NCBI RefSeq assembly: GCF_000797495.1
Contig: NZ_JTGN01000002.1
Coordinates: 186,001-250,000, forward strand
DNA length: 64,000 bases
Source: Robinsoniella peoriensis
Lineage (GTDB): Bacteria; Bacillota; Clostridia; Lachnospirales; Lachnospiraceae
Direction: 5' to 3'
Within the stretch, counting starts at the first letter, position 1. Every line of letters begins with the position of its first letter. A model generated the notes under the pieces. The model had not been told where the DNA came from and did no database searches. It saw only the letters and a program-made list of their open reading frames with translations. The position numbers were made by a program, and so were the translations under genes. This document shows positions 53,958 through 62,135 of the stretch, in pieces.

Positions 53958-54257
53958 ATGTTAAATATTTTATGTGTATGCGGAAATGGAATGGGAACAA
54001 GTACAATTTTGAAAATCAGTGTGAAGAAAATCTGTGATCAGAACAATATTGATGCAACAGTAGAGTCATGTTCATTCGGAGAGGCACTCTCATATATTAC
54101 AACCACAGATATCGTATTAACAAGTCCGGAGTGGGCAGGAATGCTGCCGCCAAGCAATGCGGTAATTGCAGAAACAAAGAATCTGATTGATACAAAGGCA
54201 GTAACAGAAACTTTATTAAACGCAGTAAAAGAACATTTTCCAAATGAAATAAAGTAA
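53958..54257 (+). CDS. ulaB: PTS ascorbate-specific EIIB
   Basis: A 99-residue EIIB with the phosphocysteine loop C8-GNGMGTS. It receives phosphate from EIIA and hands it to the substrate bound in EIIC. ATG 53958 has AAAGGAGC upstream. It follows ulaA by 66 bp and precedes the URO-D-like gene by 19 bp, so all three should be co-transcribed. Confidence 0.93.
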   Translation: MLNILCVCGNGMGTSTILKISVKKICDQNNIDATVESCSFGEALSYITTTDIVLTSPEWAGMLPPSNAVIAETKNLIDTKAVTETLLNAVKEHFPNEIK

Positions 54258-54276
54258 GGAAGGTAAGGAGACAGAT

Positions 54277-55302
54277 ATGACAGGATATGAAATTATAAAA
54301 GGAAACATTAATTTTACAGGACCGGACCGAATCGGACTTCGTTTTGACCGCATTGCCGGGAAGGGTGATGTATGTCGTATCTTTGTCCTTCCACCGAAAG
54401 ATAAAAGGCCAAAAGGCAGGTATTCGGTTTCTAAGAAAGTACGTCCCGCCAATGGGGAATATGATGAATGGGGATGCCTGTGGGAAAGTGATGATGCAAC
54501 CGGTTCCGATATGGGACAGGTAACTAATATTCCCATTGAAGAATGGGAGGACATGGAAGACTATGTAATTCCTGACCCTAAGGCAGAAGGACGGTTTGAC
54601 GGACTGGAAGAGGCTCTGGATAAGGCGGAGGAAGCCGGACTGTATGTACAGCTTAACAGCCCGCAATGTATTTTTGAAAGAATGCATTTCTTAAGAGGTT
54701 TTGAAAATACGCTGATGGACTGCCTGATTGAGCCGGAAGAAATCGAAGCTATGGCTGTAAAACTGGCTGATTATCAAATAGGAATTATAGAAGAAGCTTA
54801 CCGCCTTGGAAAAGGCAGAATCCACTGCTATGATACCACAGATGACTGGGGAACACAGAATAACCTGATGATATCTCCCAATGTTTTCCGTGATATTTTT
54901 AAGCCGCAGTACAAAAGAATCTTTGACAAAGCCCATGAGTGCGGTATGGATATCCGATTCCACACCGATGGTAAAATCAATGATATTCTGGAAGACCTGA
55001 TCGAACTGGGAGTTGATATTATTAATATTCATCAGCCAAGGCTGGTGGGTATCGATGAGGTATCAGAAATTGCAAAGGGAAGAATCTGCTTTGAAGCGGC
55101 AATTGACATCCAGGCCACGCTGCCTACCGGTGACAAAGCGCTGATTGAACAGGAAGCAAAAGAACTGATAGAAAAATGGGCAACACCTAAGGGCGGACTG
55201 ATTGGTGTAGAATACGGATATCTGGATGCCATTGGAACAACCAGGGAATCTATGCTGTATGCCCTGGAATGTTTTGAAAAATACGGGGATTTTAAGCAGT
55301 AA
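54277..55302 (+). CDS. Uroporphyrinogen decarboxylase-like protein lacking the zinc motif
   Basis: A 341-residue URO-D superfamily protein in the ascorbate PTS operon. It lacks the HemE RQAGR motif. At the place of the methyltransferase zinc motif HxCG it reads H229-T-D231-G, and the later Cys (FCGGVD in the other copy) is E273 in CFEAAID, so zinc or corrinoid chemistry of the MtaA kind is unlikely. It keeps the barrel core (LISPNVFRDIFKPQYKRIF, VDIINIHQP). AGGAG lies upstream, 19 bp after ulaB. Its role is unknown; as a carbon-acid chemistry fold, it could act as a decarboxylase or isomerase on a keto-acid intermediate. Confidence 0.82.
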   Translation: MTGYEIIKGNINFTGPDRIGLRFDRIAGKGDVCRIFVLPPKDKRPKGRYSVSKKVRPANGEYDEWGCLWESDDATGSDMGQVTNIPIEEWEDMEDYVIPDPKAEGRFDGLEEALDKAEEAGLYVQLNSPQCIFERMHFLRGFENTLMDCLIEPEEIEAMAVKLADYQIGIIEEAYRLGKGRIHCYDTTDDWGTQNNLMISPNVFRDIFKPQYKRIFDKAHECGMDIRFHTDGKINDILEDLIELGVDIINIHQPRLVGIDEVSEIAKGRICFEAAIDIQATLPTGDKALIEQEAKELIEKWATPKGGLIGVEYGYLDAIGTTRESMLYALECFEKYGDFKQ

Positions 55303-55313
55303 ATGAATATGGA

Positions 55314-55344
55314 ACAGGGCGGCGTTTTTTAAATGCCGCCCTGT
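55314..55344 (+). terminator. Terminator of the ulaAB-URO-D operon
   Basis: Ten-base-pair GC-rich stem (ACAGGGCGGC with GCCGCCCTGT), loop of 11 bases, followed by AATTATTT. Confidence 0.75.
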
Positions 55345-55398
55345 AATTATTTAGCAGGAGTATATTTGACGGTAATTATTCTATATGAAAAGAAGTGC

Positions 55399-55427
55399 TT
55401 GACGCTTATATGAAATGTTCATATAAT
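55399..55427 (+). promoter_or_regulatory. Promoter with embedded palindromic operator of the DeoR-family gene
   Basis: TTGACG (55399-55404) and TATAAT (55422-55427) with a 17-bp spacer. A perfect inverted repeat, TTATATGAA (55406-55414), 3 bp, TTCATATAA (55418-55426), fills the spacer and overlaps the -10. A partial site (CTATATGAAA) lies at 55381-55390. This is a textbook layout for autorepression. Confidence 0.82.
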
Positions 55428-55482
55428 TGGAGATATATCATGGGTTATTAAACAGGTATAGAAAACTAAAGGAGAGCGTGTT

Positions 55483-56265
55483 ATGAAACGAAGCCGGGCA
55501 TTAGTAGATAATCGAAGAAAGAAATTATTAGAAGCCCTGAAAAGTAACGGGTCAGTGAAAGTGGGGGATCTGGCCGAGGAATTTCAGGTTTCACCGCTTA
55601 CAATCCGCAGGGATCTCCAGTATCTGGAGGATCACAAGAAATTAGAGCGTTTTTATGGAGGAGCTACGGTAAGTGGCGAAGACGATGAGATCGTCACTCA
55701 GGAAGACGAGATAAAAATGTACCGCAAGAAAATTGCACAGTATGCAGCATCACTGGTCGAGGATGGAGATACTATTTTTATCAATACCAGCTCTACGGCA
55801 TTACAGATGATTAAATATATCAGAGATAAACGTGTTACCGTAATCACTAATAACGGTAAAGCAATCTTTATGGAGCACTCTTCTAAAGTGTCTGTCATTT
55901 TAAGCGGCGGAGAGCTTCGGGAAATTAAGGAAGCTATGGTAGGAGAGTTTGCCACGAATAATATCAGCAAGGTGACTGCTAAGAAAAGTTTCCTGGGCTG
56001 CAGCGGGTTATCAGTGGAGAGTGGTATGACTACGGAGATCTTAAGTGAAGTAAACATCAATGAACTGATGTTAAACCGTGTAACCGGTACATCCTACATA
56101 TTGGCTGATTACAGCAAGCTTGGGCGTAACAGCAGTTTCGTTAGCTGCCCCACAGAACGGATCATCAATATTATTACAGATGAAAAGGCGCCTCAGAATA
56201 TACTGGATGGATTTCAGGAAAATAATATTAATATTTTTCAGGTGAGAAGGGATATGGAATTGTAG
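55483..56265 (+). CDS. DeoR-family transcriptional regulator (UlaR-like)
   Basis: Sugar-phosphate-responsive repressor of 260 residues. N-terminal winged helix with the DeoR signature (RRKKLLEALKSNGSVKVGDL, VSPLTIRRDLQYLE), then the DeoRC sensor domain (DTIFINTSSTALQMI, TVITNNGKA, ILSGGELRE, LGCSGLS). AAAGGAGAGCG precedes the ATG. By position it should be the local repressor of the Ula genes, and the palindrome in its own promoter plus half-sites before ulaG, ulaA and the gene at 56524 fit that. The effector is probably L-ascorbate 6-phosphate or a downstream phosphate. Confidence 0.9.
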   Translation: MKRSRALVDNRRKKLLEALKSNGSVKVGDLAEEFQVSPLTIRRDLQYLEDHKKLERFYGGATVSGEDDEIVTQEDEIKMYRKKIAQYAASLVEDGDTIFINTSSTALQMIKYIRDKRVTVITNNGKAIFMEHSSKVSVILSGGELREIKEAMVGEFATNNISKVTAKKSFLGCSGLSVESGMTTEILSEVNINELMLNRVTGTSYILADYSKLGRNSSFVSCPTERIINIITDEKAPQNILDGFQENNINIFQVRRDMEL

Positions 56266-56307
56266 AAGGTAAAGAAAATGGATATGTCACACTCGTTTGA
56301 AAAGAAG

Positions 56308-56390
56308 GAGTGCGTAAACAGAAGGTTCTATATGGGTTAGACCGTTTTTGGTCTGAATATAGGAAACAGGCTGTTTATGCACTCTTTTTT
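56308..56390 (+). terminator. Long nested hairpin terminator after the DeoR gene
   Basis: Outer stem GAGTGCGTAAACAG (56308-56321) with CTGTTTATGCACTC (56371-56384), one G-T pair, followed by TTTTTT. Inside, TTCTATAT and AGACC pair with ATATAGGAA and GGTCT, giving an almost continuous hairpin of about 77 nt. Confidence 0.75.
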
Positions 56391-56442
56391 GAAAGAAGAG
56401 AACAAATATAAATTAAAATGTTCGTAAAAATATTGAAATATA

Positions 56443-56494
56443 TCATATAATTAAGAACATAATGATTGATTTGTGGATAATTATATGATATAAT
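56443..56494. promoter_or_regulatory. Promoter and operator half-sites before the membrane protein gene
   Basis: TTGATT (56466-56471) and extended -10 TGATATAAT (TATAAT at 56489-56494), 17-bp spacer. TCATATAAT (56443-56451) and the inverted ATTATATGA (56480-56488, abutting the -10) match the DeoR-type half-site. Confidence 0.6.
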
Positions 56495-56523
56495 GAACGT
56501 ATAAAAAGAAAGGGGCGGGTTTT

Positions 56524-57018
56524 ATGATTATTTTGAACTATGCGGTATGTGTATTATTGATAGGGTGTCTTATTGGGGAAGCTTACTTTATTATCCGGAG
56601 AAATAAAACAATTGTAAAAAAGGGAAAAGATGACTTCTTCACCTATGCGCTGGTTATGTTCTTTGCTCTTTTGATTTTCCCGATTACTACAGCTAACAGC
56701 ATGATTGAGGATTTTCGTAATATCCTGGTGCTGGTTACGCTTTTTGCATCAGCGGGAATAAAAAGAGGACTATCTGAAAATGGTGTGGAAAAGATATGTT
56801 ATACCGTTCCATGGAATCAGATAAAGGAGATCCGGATTGATTCTTTTCAGTACTCCAAGATGCAGATTATCTGTGTGACACAAAAGAGAAAGTATAAGCT
56901 TTTATTTAGCAAATACCAGTTAAAAGATATTCTTAGAGAGCTGGAAAAACATGTTTCTAACATCTATATCCAGAGTTCGCTGGATGATGTTTTGAAAATG
57001 AAAAAAGCAAAGGCGTAA
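56524..57018 (+). CDS. Small membrane protein of unknown function (possible PH-like domain)
   Basis: A 164-residue protein with three membrane segments (about 2-24, 38-58 and 63-80) and a cytoplasmic C-terminal half of about 80 residues with the alternating pattern CYTVPWNQIKEIRID and MQIICVTQKRKYKLLFS, reminiscent of bacterial PH-like domains. No family name could be assigned. Its promoter carries the same half-sites as the Ula genes, so it may belong to the regulon. It precedes HPr by 125 bp. Confidence 0.7.
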   Translation: MIILNYAVCVLLIGCLIGEAYFIIRRNKTIVKKGKDDFFTYALVMFFALLIFPITTANSMIEDFRNILVLVTLFASAGIKRGLSENGVEKICYTVPWNQIKEIRIDSFQYSKMQIICVTQKRKYKLLFSKYQLKDILRELEKHVSNIYIQSSLDDVLKMKKAKA

Positions 57019-57047
57019 AGGTGTCTCAAACAGAATATAAGTGGAAA

Positions 57048-57095
57048 TTAAAATGAAAATTAGAATGAAACTTAAAATGAAATTTTAAATGAAAC
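57048..57095 (+). repeat. Four 12-bp tandem repeats upstream of ptsH
   Basis: ATGAAA recurs with an exact 12-bp period at 57053, 57065, 57077 and 57089 within units of the form TTAAAATGAAAN. The repeats encode a possible 11-residue Lys/Met-rich peptide (57053-57088, ending TAA) in the same frame as HPr. Confidence 0.65.
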
Positions 57096-57142
57096 TTTTA
57101 AATAATGAATATAAAATAATGAAAACAAAGGAGAAGATACAA

Positions 57143-57406
57143 ATGGTTAGCGAAAAAATTACAGTTATTAACAAGTCAGGATTACATTTAAGACCGGCAG
57201 GAGAACTTTCTAAAATTGCAGCAAAATGTCCATCAAACATCACACTGGTAAAAGGCGAAAAGCGTGTAAATCCCAAAAGTGTCTTGATTCTGATGAGTGC
57301 CGGAATCATGTGTGGGGATGAAATTACGGTAGAGTGTGACGGAGAAACGGAAGAACAGGATTTAAAAACAATTTTAGCTGCAATTGCAAGTGGTTTAGGA
57401 GAATAG
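57143..57406 (+). CDS. ptsH: HPr family phosphocarrier protein
   Basis: An 87-residue HPr. Active-site H15 in SGLHLRPAG (most HPr have HARPA) and the regulatory S46 in NPKSVLILMSAG are present, so both PTS transfer and HPr-kinase control are possible. ATG 57143 has AAAGGAGAAG upstream; the open stretch from 57089 is the repeat leader. It is coupled to Enzyme I nine bases downstream. Position after the ascorbate PTS suggests a partly dedicated carrier, although it might be the cell's general HPr. Confidence 0.92.
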   Translation: MVSEKITVINKSGLHLRPAGELSKIAAKCPSNITLVKGEKRVNPKSVLILMSAGIMCGDEITVECDGETEEQDLKTILAAIASGLGE

Positions 57407-57415
57407 GGGATAGGA

Positions 57416-59089
57416 ATGAAAACGATACAGGTTGAAAAGACTTCTTCCAAAGGAATTGTTATGGGGCAGGTATTTCGAAAAGAAGACCAGGATTTGTCAC
57501 CGGAATGCTATGCTGCAATAGATTATGAGGAAGAAACAAAAAAATATGAAACTGCTGTAAATGAGGTAATTAAAGAGTTAGAGCCTCTGGCAGAAGAATC
57601 GGATATTTTTTCTGCGCACCTGGAATTGGCAAAAGATATAGCCCTTATGGAAGGTGTTCTGGATAAAATCAATAATGGTAAAGAAAATGCTCAGATGGCA
57701 TTAGCACATACGGCAGAAGAATATTGTGCCATATTCGAATGTATGGAAGATGAATACATGAGAGAAAGGGCAGCGGATATTAAAGATATCAGAAACAGGC
57801 TGATGCGTAAATTAAAGGGACTTCCGGACAGTGATTTTGATGCAATCCAGGAAAAAGTAATTTTAGTTGCATCAGATCTGGCTCCTTCCGACACTGCAAA
57901 ACTAAATCTGGACTATATTCTGGGATTTATAACGGAACTGGGCGGAGTTACCAGCCATGTTTCCATTATGGCAAGAAGCCTGGGGCTGCCTGCGCTGGTG
58001 GGCGTAAAGGGGATTCTGGAACATGCGTCTTCCGGTGACTTTTTGATCATGGATGCATCAGAAGGGAAGATCATTGTAGAGCCTGACAGGGAACAGATAG
58101 AAGAATATCAGGTGAAGGCAGAAGAATTTGCAAAGCATCAGAAAGAACTGGAGGCCCTGAGCCACCTTCCGGCTATAACGTCTGATGGCAGAAGTGTCAA
58201 GGTATGTGCCAATGTAGGAAGCATTGAAGATGTAAAAAATGCCGTAAAAAACCATATTGATGGTATCGGATTATTTAGAAGTGAATTTTTATATATGGAA
58301 AATTCTCATTTTCCAACAGAAGAAGAACAGTTTGCGGTATATAAAGAAGCTGCGGAACTGGTGAAGAGTGAACTGATTATCCGGACGCTGGACATTGGCG
58401 GGGATAAAGAACTTCCTTATTATGTATTTGAAAAAGAAGAAAATCCATTCCTTGGCTGGCGTGCGATTCGTATTTCATTAGAAATGGAGGATATGTTCAA
58501 AGATCAGCTGAGAGCACTTCTAAGGGCAAGTGCATTTGGAGATATCCGGATTATGTATCCTATGATTATTTCTATGGAAGAGCTGAATAAAGCAAATGAA
58601 CTGTTAGAGGTCTGTAAGACGGAATTAAAGGCGGAGGGACTGGCTTATAAAGAAGATATCAAAGTGGGAATGATGATTGAAACGCCTGCATCTGTGATGT
58701 GTGTGGAAGAATTTGCAGCCCATGTGGACTTCTTCAGTATAGGGACAAACGACCTTACCCAGTATTTATTGGCAGTAGATCGTGGAAATAAAAAGATTGC
58801 GTCCCGGTATAATTCGTTTCATCCGGCAGTAGTGAAAGCGATCCAGCGGATTATTCAGGCCGGTCATGCACACCAGATTCCAGTTGGTATGTGCGGGGAA
58901 TTTGCAAGTGATGATAAAGCAACGGAGATGCTTCTTGGAATGGGACTGGATGAATTCAGTATCTCAGCCGGTGAAGTGGCAAATATTAAAAATGTAATCC
59001 GAAACAGCAGCTATGAAGAGGCAAAACAGACTGCATTTAAGGCTGTATCGGCATATACGATCCGTGATGTAATGGATGCACTACAGTAA
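57416..59089 (+). CDS. ptsI: PTS Enzyme I (phosphoenolpyruvate-protein phosphotransferase)
   Basis: Enzyme I of 557 residues, slightly shorter than the usual 570-575. The phospho-His is H181 in GGVTSHVSIMARSL (canonical GGRTSHSAIMARSL), then the PEP-binding barrel with GIGLFRSEFLYM, REEDPLGxRG-like EENPFLGWRAIR, FFSIGTNDLTQY and the catalytic Cys in VGMCGEFASDD. It moves phosphate from PEP to HPr. Followed by a terminator shared with the convergent SorC gene. Confidence 0.94.
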   Translation: MKTIQVEKTSSKGIVMGQVFRKEDQDLSPECYAAIDYEEETKKYETAVNEVIKELEPLAEESDIFSAHLELAKDIALMEGVLDKINNGKENAQMALAHTAEEYCAIFECMEDEYMRERAADIKDIRNRLMRKLKGLPDSDFDAIQEKVILVASDLAPSDTAKLNLDYILGFITELGGVTSHVSIMARSLGLPALVGVKGILEHASSGDFLIMDASEGKIIVEPDREQIEEYQVKAEEFAKHQKELEALSHLPAITSDGRSVKVCANVGSIEDVKNAVKNHIDGIGLFRSEFLYMENSHFPTEEEQFAVYKEAAELVKSELIIRTLDIGGDKELPYYVFEKEENPFLGWRAIRISLEMEDMFKDQLRALLRASAFGDIRIMYPMIISMEELNKANELLEVCKTELKAEGLAYKEDIKVGMMIETPASVMCVEEFAAHVDFFSIGTNDLTQYLLAVDRGNKKIASRYNSFHPAVVKAIQRIIQAGHAHQIPVGMCGEFASDDKATEMLLGMGLDEFSISAGEVANIKNVIRNSSYEEAKQTAFKAVSAYTIRDVMDALQ

Positions 59090-59128
59090 AGAAACCGCTT
59101 ATTCGTCAGAGGATAAGCGGTTTCTTTT
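59089..59128. terminator. Bidirectional terminator between ptsI and the SorC-family gene
   Basis: A 14-bp perfect stem (AAGAAACCGCTTAT at 59089-59102 with 59113-59126), 10-base loop, T-run after the 3' arm and A-run before the 5' arm. Confidence 0.85.
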
Positions 59129-59160
59129 GCAGCTATACGCACGATTAAGAATTGTGCTCT

Positions 59161-60129
59161 TTAACGGAGAGAATTGTTTAATTCCAGAATCTTCCTGGCA
59201 GCATAATGGTCGATAATCAGTGTGTTGATATATCCGCCCCGGACAGCTCCCAGAACGGCTTCTGCCTTTTCCTCCATGCCAGCCACACAGATTACTTCGT
59301 TTACATTTTTAATATCCGCCAGATCAATACCGATCATTTTCTGGGAAAGGCTCGTCAGAATTTCCTGTCCCCGGATATCATAGAAGTGTCCTCCGATATG
59401 TCCGATGGCGCCTTTTGCGGAAAGCTTTTCAAGTGATCCGGGCTGGATGAAATCCTTCCAGGACTTAGAGGCGATGGAACCGACGCTGGTCAGAATAACA
59501 TTCGCACGCCGGGCCAGATTCAGAGTTTCCTTAATATTTGGCTCCTGAATCAGACTTTCCCGAAGGCTTCGTGACTTTACGAAAAGCGGAGCATAGATAT
59601 AATGGTAGGTGCCTCCATAGGAAGCCGCTAGTTCTTTAGAGAGATCCAGGGAATCACGCTCCGGTTTGTGGGTGATTGCAGCGCCCATTATGGGAACAAC
59701 AGTAAGGGGGATATTTTTACTGGTTTTAATGGCCTGAACCGTATGGTATACCGTATTTCCCCAGGACATTCCCAAAATAGTATTTTTATTAATAATAGAG
59801 TCCAGATAATAGGCGGCAGCTTCTCCCAGCTTTTGCAGTACTAAGGAAGAATTCTGCTCCTTTACAGAGATAATCCGGACATGCGTCAGAGAAAATGTAT
59901 TCATAAATTCCTGTTCCAAAGAACTGTTCCTTTCCCAGGGTTCATGTATGGTAATCTCCACCACGCCAATCCTGCGGGCTTCTTTTAACATCCTGGAAAT
60001 CTTAGAACGGGAAGTATAGAACCGGTCTGCTATTTCATTCTGGGTCATTTCAGAATTGTAATAAAGATTTGCTACGGCAGAAAGAAAATTCCATTTCTCC
60101 GTATCATTCATCATTTCATAATTTTTCAC
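59161..60129 (-). CDS. SorC-family sugar-binding transcriptional regulator
   Basis: A regulator of about 322 residues. N-terminal helix-turn-helix MTQNEIADRFYTSRSKISRM, then the SorC/CggR sugar-binding domain (ILGMSWGNTVYHTVQAI, VVPIMGA, ICVAGMEEKAEAVLGAVRGG). GTG 60129 has GAGGTG six bases upstream; TTG 60147 has its GGAG too close. It lies downstream of the ulaE-orf-araD genes on the same strand, beyond a terminator, and probably controls them. SorC proteins respond to phosphorylated sugars. Confidence 0.9.
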   Translation of the reverse strand: MKNYEMMNDTEKWNFLSAVANLYYNSEMTQNEIADRFYTSRSKISRMLKEARRIGVVEITIHEPWERNSSLEQEFMNTFSLTHVRIISVKEQNSSLVLQKLGEAAAYYLDSIINKNTILGMSWGNTVYHTVQAIKTSKNIPLTVVPIMGAAITHKPERDSLDLSKELAASYGGTYHYIYAPLFVKSRSLRESLIQEPNIKETLNLARRANVILTSVGSIASKSWKDFIQPGSLEKLSAKGAIGHIGGHFYDIRGQEILTSLSQKMIGIDLADIKNVNEVICVAGMEEKAEAVLGAVRGGYINTLIIDHYAARKILELNNSLR

Positions 60130-60256
60130 ATCATCCACCTCATGCAACTCCTTTCCAATCTGTTCTCGTGGTTAATTTCTAATGATTATATTAGCAATTA
60201 TGAGGGGGTTTGTAAAGGAGATCTGATCTGTATAATCATCAAAAACCAATCATATG

Positions 60257-60284
60257 TAAAAAGGGAGAGCCACAAGCTCTCCCT
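60257..60284 (-). terminator. Terminator of the ulaE-orf-araD operon
   Basis: AAGGGAGAGC (60261-60270) pairs with GCTCTCCCTT (60275-60284). Read on the minus strand, the hairpin is followed by TTTTTAC. Confidence 0.8.
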
Positions 60285-60294
60285 TCAATGTCCC

Positions 60295-60984
60295 TTATTT
60301 TTGTCCGTAATATGCACCCGCCCCATGTTTCCGCAGATAATGTTTATCCTGAAGTACCTGAGGTGCCGGTTTTATGGCTGGGTTTAAAGTTTCGGTACGG
60401 TAAGACATTTTCGCTATTTCTTCCAATACCACTGCATTGTGCACCGCATTAGCTGCGTCTGTTCCCCAGGTGAAGGGCCCGTGGTTGTTACAGAGAATAC
60501 CTGGAACGGACATTACGTTTTTGGCAGAAACGGTTTCTATGATAACTAATCCGGTGTTCTTTTCATAAGCAGAATTAATTTCTTCCGGTGTCAGACTTCT
60601 GGCACAGGGGATTTCTCCGTAGAAATAATCCGCGTGGGTGGTTCCGTAGCAGGGAATGCCTCTTCCGGCCTGAGCCCAGGAGGTTGCCCAAGGAGAATGG
60701 GTATGTACAATACCGCCGATTTCGGGATAAGCTTTGTACAATTCCATATGTGTAGGCGTATCTGAGGAAGGATTATAGCCACCCTCTATTTTATTTCCGT
60801 TCAGATCCATAACCACCATGTCCGAAGGAACCAGTTTATCATAATCCACACCGCTGGGTTTAATTACAAACAACCCTTTTTCCCGGTCGATGGCGCTTAC
60901 ATTGCCCCAGGTGAAGGTAACAAGATTGTATTTTGGCAGAGCCATATTTGCTTCGTATACTTTTTGCTTTAATTCTTCTAACAT
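60295..60984 (-). CDS. ulaF: L-ribulose-5-phosphate 4-epimerase
   Basis: Class II aldolase-fold epimerase of 229 residues, the length of AraD/UlaF/SgbE. Visible: [26 protein letters not shown] (shown by its core TWGNVSAID), metal His pair in [23 protein letters not shown], and NHGPFTWG. It converts L-ribulose 5-phosphate to D-xylulose 5-phosphate, the last step into the pentose phosphate pathway. AAAGGAG precedes the ATG; it follows the unknown gene by 28 bp. Confidence 0.93.
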   Translation of the reverse strand: MLEELKQKVYEANMALPKYNLVTFTWGNVSAIDREKGLFVIKPSGVDYDKLVPSDMVVMDLNGNKIEGGYNPSSDTPTHMELYKAYPEIGGIVHTHSPWATSWAQAGRGIPCYGTTHADYFYGEIPCARSLTPEEINSAYEKNTGLVIIETVSAKNVMSVPGILCNNHGPFTWGTDAANAVHNAVVLEEIAKMSYRTETLNPAIKPAPQVLQDKHYLRKHGAGAYYGQK

Positions 60985-61012
60985 TTTTGTCTCCTTTATA
61001 ACCAGGCTGGTA

Positions 61013-62089
61013 TTATAAATTACACTCTGGAGCCTGTATATTCGTGATGGTATAACGTGCTACTTCATCGATTTCCCGGTTAGTGGATATGAGAATATCC
61101 TGATTGTTATGTGTAAAGTGCATAACATTTGCAGGGCCGCAGTCCCTGTCCAGAATATCAGCATGATAACAGCCGTCTTCTTTATGATAAGTAAATGCAA
61201 TTAAATTACGTTCACCCTGGCGATGGCCAATGATTGCAGCAGGACCGCATGCCAGCATGCCTCCCCAGATTGCATGTGTAAATGGGGATTTGACCGGATA
61301 TTCGTACACCGGTGTAAAGACATCATCTATCTTTTTATAGATCCTTATGGTGTCACCGTGAAATGGTGAGAGTACCACTAATTCTTTGCTGCCGTCAGAA
61401 TCCAGATCAATTAATACCGCATCACTTGCAGGCGTGTCCAGAAGACTTAATATCCTCCAATCTTCTCCCGGATTTGCAGGGGGGTAAAATTGAAATACAC
61501 CCTGTTCGCATGAGATAACACAGGTCTGGATATCGTCCATAGGCACTTTATAATAGCCATGATTTTTCAGCATTCCATCTTTCAGTACGGTCATGGGCAG
61601 CTGGCGTTCCTCGTTATACAGGCTTAAATCACGGGGGAGTTCTGCAGCATAAACTTTACCCGGCATGGACCAGTCATCTTTGTATTCGTGGCCGGATTTT
61701 AAGGTACATGCAATCAGATAAAAGGTGCCATGGCTTTCTATAATATCAAAACGATGAACATGGGGAAGACAGACCAAGGTGCGGATGTCCCATGTCCCGT
61801 TTTCTGTGGGAGTGGCAACTACGATTTTGGCTTCTTTTGAGTCATTTGGTGAGTAGAACTTATGGGTAGCAAGAAACTGGCCGTTTGTGCCGGGAACCTG
61901 CACCATGGACATTACACCGCCCGGCTCGTTCCACACGGTTGCTTCTTCATTACCTTCCGGATCAAATAAAATGCAGCGGTCCGTTTTTTCAGCAGCCACT
62001 AAAAAATGCTGGCTGCCATTATAAGTCAAAGGGGCAATCGAATAACATTTAGTAAGATTTGAAATTACTTTTTTTTCTGCTTTTAACAT
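61013..62089 (-). CDS. Cytoplasmic FG-GAP-like repeat protein of unknown function in the ula operon
   Basis: A 358-residue protein between the two epimerase genes, family not recognised. It is rich in beta-strand patterns and Trp/Gly/Asp turns. One FG-GAP/EF-loop-like Ca-binding motif is clear: [16 protein letters not shown], with related blades at [31 protein letters not shown] and [13 protein letters not shown], suggesting a beta-propeller. There is no signal peptide, so it is cytoplasmic, unusual for this type. GGAGG precedes the ATG; the gap to ulaE is 29 bp. A sugar-lactone or epimerase-like enzyme, or a scaffold, are guesses. Confidence 0.75.
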   Translation of the reverse strand: MLKAEKKVISNLTKCYSIAPLTYNGSQHFLVAAEKTDRCILFDPEGNEEATVWNEPGGVMSMVQVPGTNGQFLATHKFYSPNDSKEAKIVVATPTENGTWDIRTLVCLPHVHRFDIIESHGTFYLIACTLKSGHEYKDDWSMPGKVYAAELPRDLSLYNEERQLPMTVLKDGMLKNHGYYKVPMDDIQTCVISCEQGVFQFYPPANPGEDWRILSLLDTPASDAVLIDLDSDGSKELVVLSPFHGDTIRIYKKIDDVFTPVYEYPVKSPFTHAIWGGMLACGPAAIIGHRQGERNLIAFTYHKEDGCYHADILDRDCGPANVMHFTHNNQDILISTNREIDEVARYTITNIQAPECNL

Positions 62090-62118
62090 ACGTTGCTGTC
62101 CTCCATGGTTTTTATATT

Positions 62119-62135
62119 CTAGAGCGTGTTTGTAA
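62119..62135. repeat. Short palindromic repeat half at the ulaE 3' end
   Basis: TAGAGCGTGTTTG matches one arm of the family. Here it supplies the ulaE stop codon and last residues. Confidence 0.45.

Noticed and set aside
56472-56480. Single TGTGGATAA (DnaA box) before the small membrane protein gene
   Set aside because: An isolated consensus box in AT-rich DNA has no cluster around it and is likely chance.
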